A stretch of DNA of 6,329 nt, taken from contig JAAYGE010000137.1 of assembly GCA_012727835.1 (NCBI GenBank), positions 1 to 6,329 of the forward strand. Reading direction: 5' to 3'. The translations under genes and the position numbers were made by a program. This stretch comes from Bacillota bacterium (GTDB taxonomy: Bacteria > Bacillota_H > UBA994 > UBA5500). Of this stretch, positions 5,794 to 6,329 are shown one piece after another (within the stretch, counting starts at the first letter, position 1; every line of letters starts with the position of its first letter). Under the pieces are notes generated by a model that was not told the origin of the DNA, ran no database searches, and saw nothing but the letters and a program-made list of their open reading frames with translations.

Positions 5794-6329
5794 CTAAATG
5801 GACTCCCAAACACTCGGGCAGCCTAAATAGATCCGGGTATTATTTTCTTCCGCATTGTAGCGCATAGCCAAGTTAATGTTAGCTATGCCTTTGCCATAGG
5901 TGTGGGTGTCTAGGCGAGCTGAATAACCACTGACCGAGACGAGGGGGCCGTCCTGATAGATATTTTTCATTTCCGCCTCTGTATCCCGCATGATCTGGGC
6001 CACCAATTCGGCTACCCGCTCGGGAGATAATTGGCCCTCTAAAACGCCCACCAATTGGGTAGCGTGTTCCGGTTTGGCACCTAGAGTGGCGGTACCTTTT
6101 GTCACTAAGGCATACATGGCGGGGAGGTTTGGCTTTGCCGAGCGATCATACAGGCTGAGCATCAAATAGGTATCTTGTTGCCCCTCATTTTCAGTGGACT
6201 GGACGGCGGCCCGTAGAGTTACACCTGATTGCAGTTGGGCTTCCACCTTCGCCTCCCGCATGGTGATTTGCCCAAATTCCTCCGCTGCACTCATGCTGTC
6301 CAACTGAATCGGCCCCACATGGTTAAGGC
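5794..6329 (-). CDS. ywmB: YwmB-family protein, partial (N-terminus outside window)
   Basis: About 178 codons are visible and the frame stays open to the window edge. YwmB proteins are about 240 residues with an N-terminal signal or membrane segment, so the missing part probably lies beyond 6329. A GTG at 6316-6318 has no ribosome site and is not taken as the start. The C-terminal portion is typical: a VSVSGYSARL segment, then NINLAMRYN and RIYLGCPSVWES, the conserved tail of the family. The molecular function of YwmB is not established; it is conserved in spore formers directly upstream of murA, as here. Stop is TAG at 5794-5796, 8 bases before murA, so the two are almost certainly co-transcribed. 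Confidence 0.8.
   Translation of the reverse strand, partial: LNHVGPIQLDSMSAAEEFGQITMREAKVEAQLQSGVTLRAAVQSTENEGQQDTYLMLSLYDRSAKPNLPAMYALVTKGTATLGAKPEHATQLVGVLEGQLSPERVAELVAQIMRDTEAEMKNIYQDGPLVSVSGYSARLDTHTYGKGIANINLAMRYNAEENNTRIYLGCPSVWESI

Noticed and set aside
1..6329. CRISPR arrays, tRNA or rRNA genes, insertion sequences, phage genes or attachment sites.
   Set aside because: No tandem spaced repeats, cloverleaf, rRNA core, transposase-like frame or terminal repeats were found on either strand.

Overview
The window looks like a piece of chromosome from an endospore-forming Bacillota, most likely a Clostridia/Peptococcaceae-type organism. The basis is a set of sporulation genes (spoIID, spoIIQ, the first codons of spoIIID) in the gene order typical of spore formers. 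SpoIID also carries the His/Cys metal-site pattern known from clostridial SpoIID, and many starts are GTG with purine-rich ribosome binding sites. Every gene is on the minus strand, so transcription runs from high to low coordinates. No genus can be assigned from the sequence alone.

Layout in order of transcription: ywmB (5' end outside the window, >6329-5794); murA (5785-4523, broken by one in-frame TAA at 5309-5311); a 236-base gap holding a long nested hairpin (4384-4450); spoIID (4286-3303); an 82-base gap with two Spo0A-box-like sites; a soluble PAS sensor histidine kinase (3220-2153, broken by one in-frame TAG at 2690-2692); a hairpin and candidate promoter; pyrF (2066-1137); a 153-base gap; spoIIQ, an M23-type membrane protein (974-165); a strong terminator hairpin (119-158); a candidate sigma-E promoter (79-106); and the first 13 codons of spoIIID (40-1, running off the left edge). 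No gene-free stretch exceeds 300 bases.

How the genes fit together: ywmB-murA-spoIID-spoIIQ-spoIIID is a cell-wall and engulfment block. MurA makes a peptidoglycan precursor. SpoIID (mother cell) and SpoIIQ (forespore) act on peptidoglycan and at the septum during engulfment. SpoIIID is the mother-cell regulator that follows sigma-E. The kinase and pyrF sit inside this block between spoIID and spoIIQ. A kinase feeding Spo0A would suit the context, and the 0A-like boxes in front of it suggest feedback, but that is inference. PyrF (pyrimidine synthesis) has no obvious link to its neighbours.

The oddest feature is two single-codon nonsense interruptions in otherwise intact, well-conserved reading frames, each followed directly by TTG. 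TAA, TAG and TGA all end other genes here, so codon reassignment does not explain them. Sequencing or assembly error, or very recent mutation, is most likely. I do not see a convincing undescribed multi-gene system. The best candidates for something new are the nested hairpin between murA and spoIID and the putative Spo0A control of the kinase.
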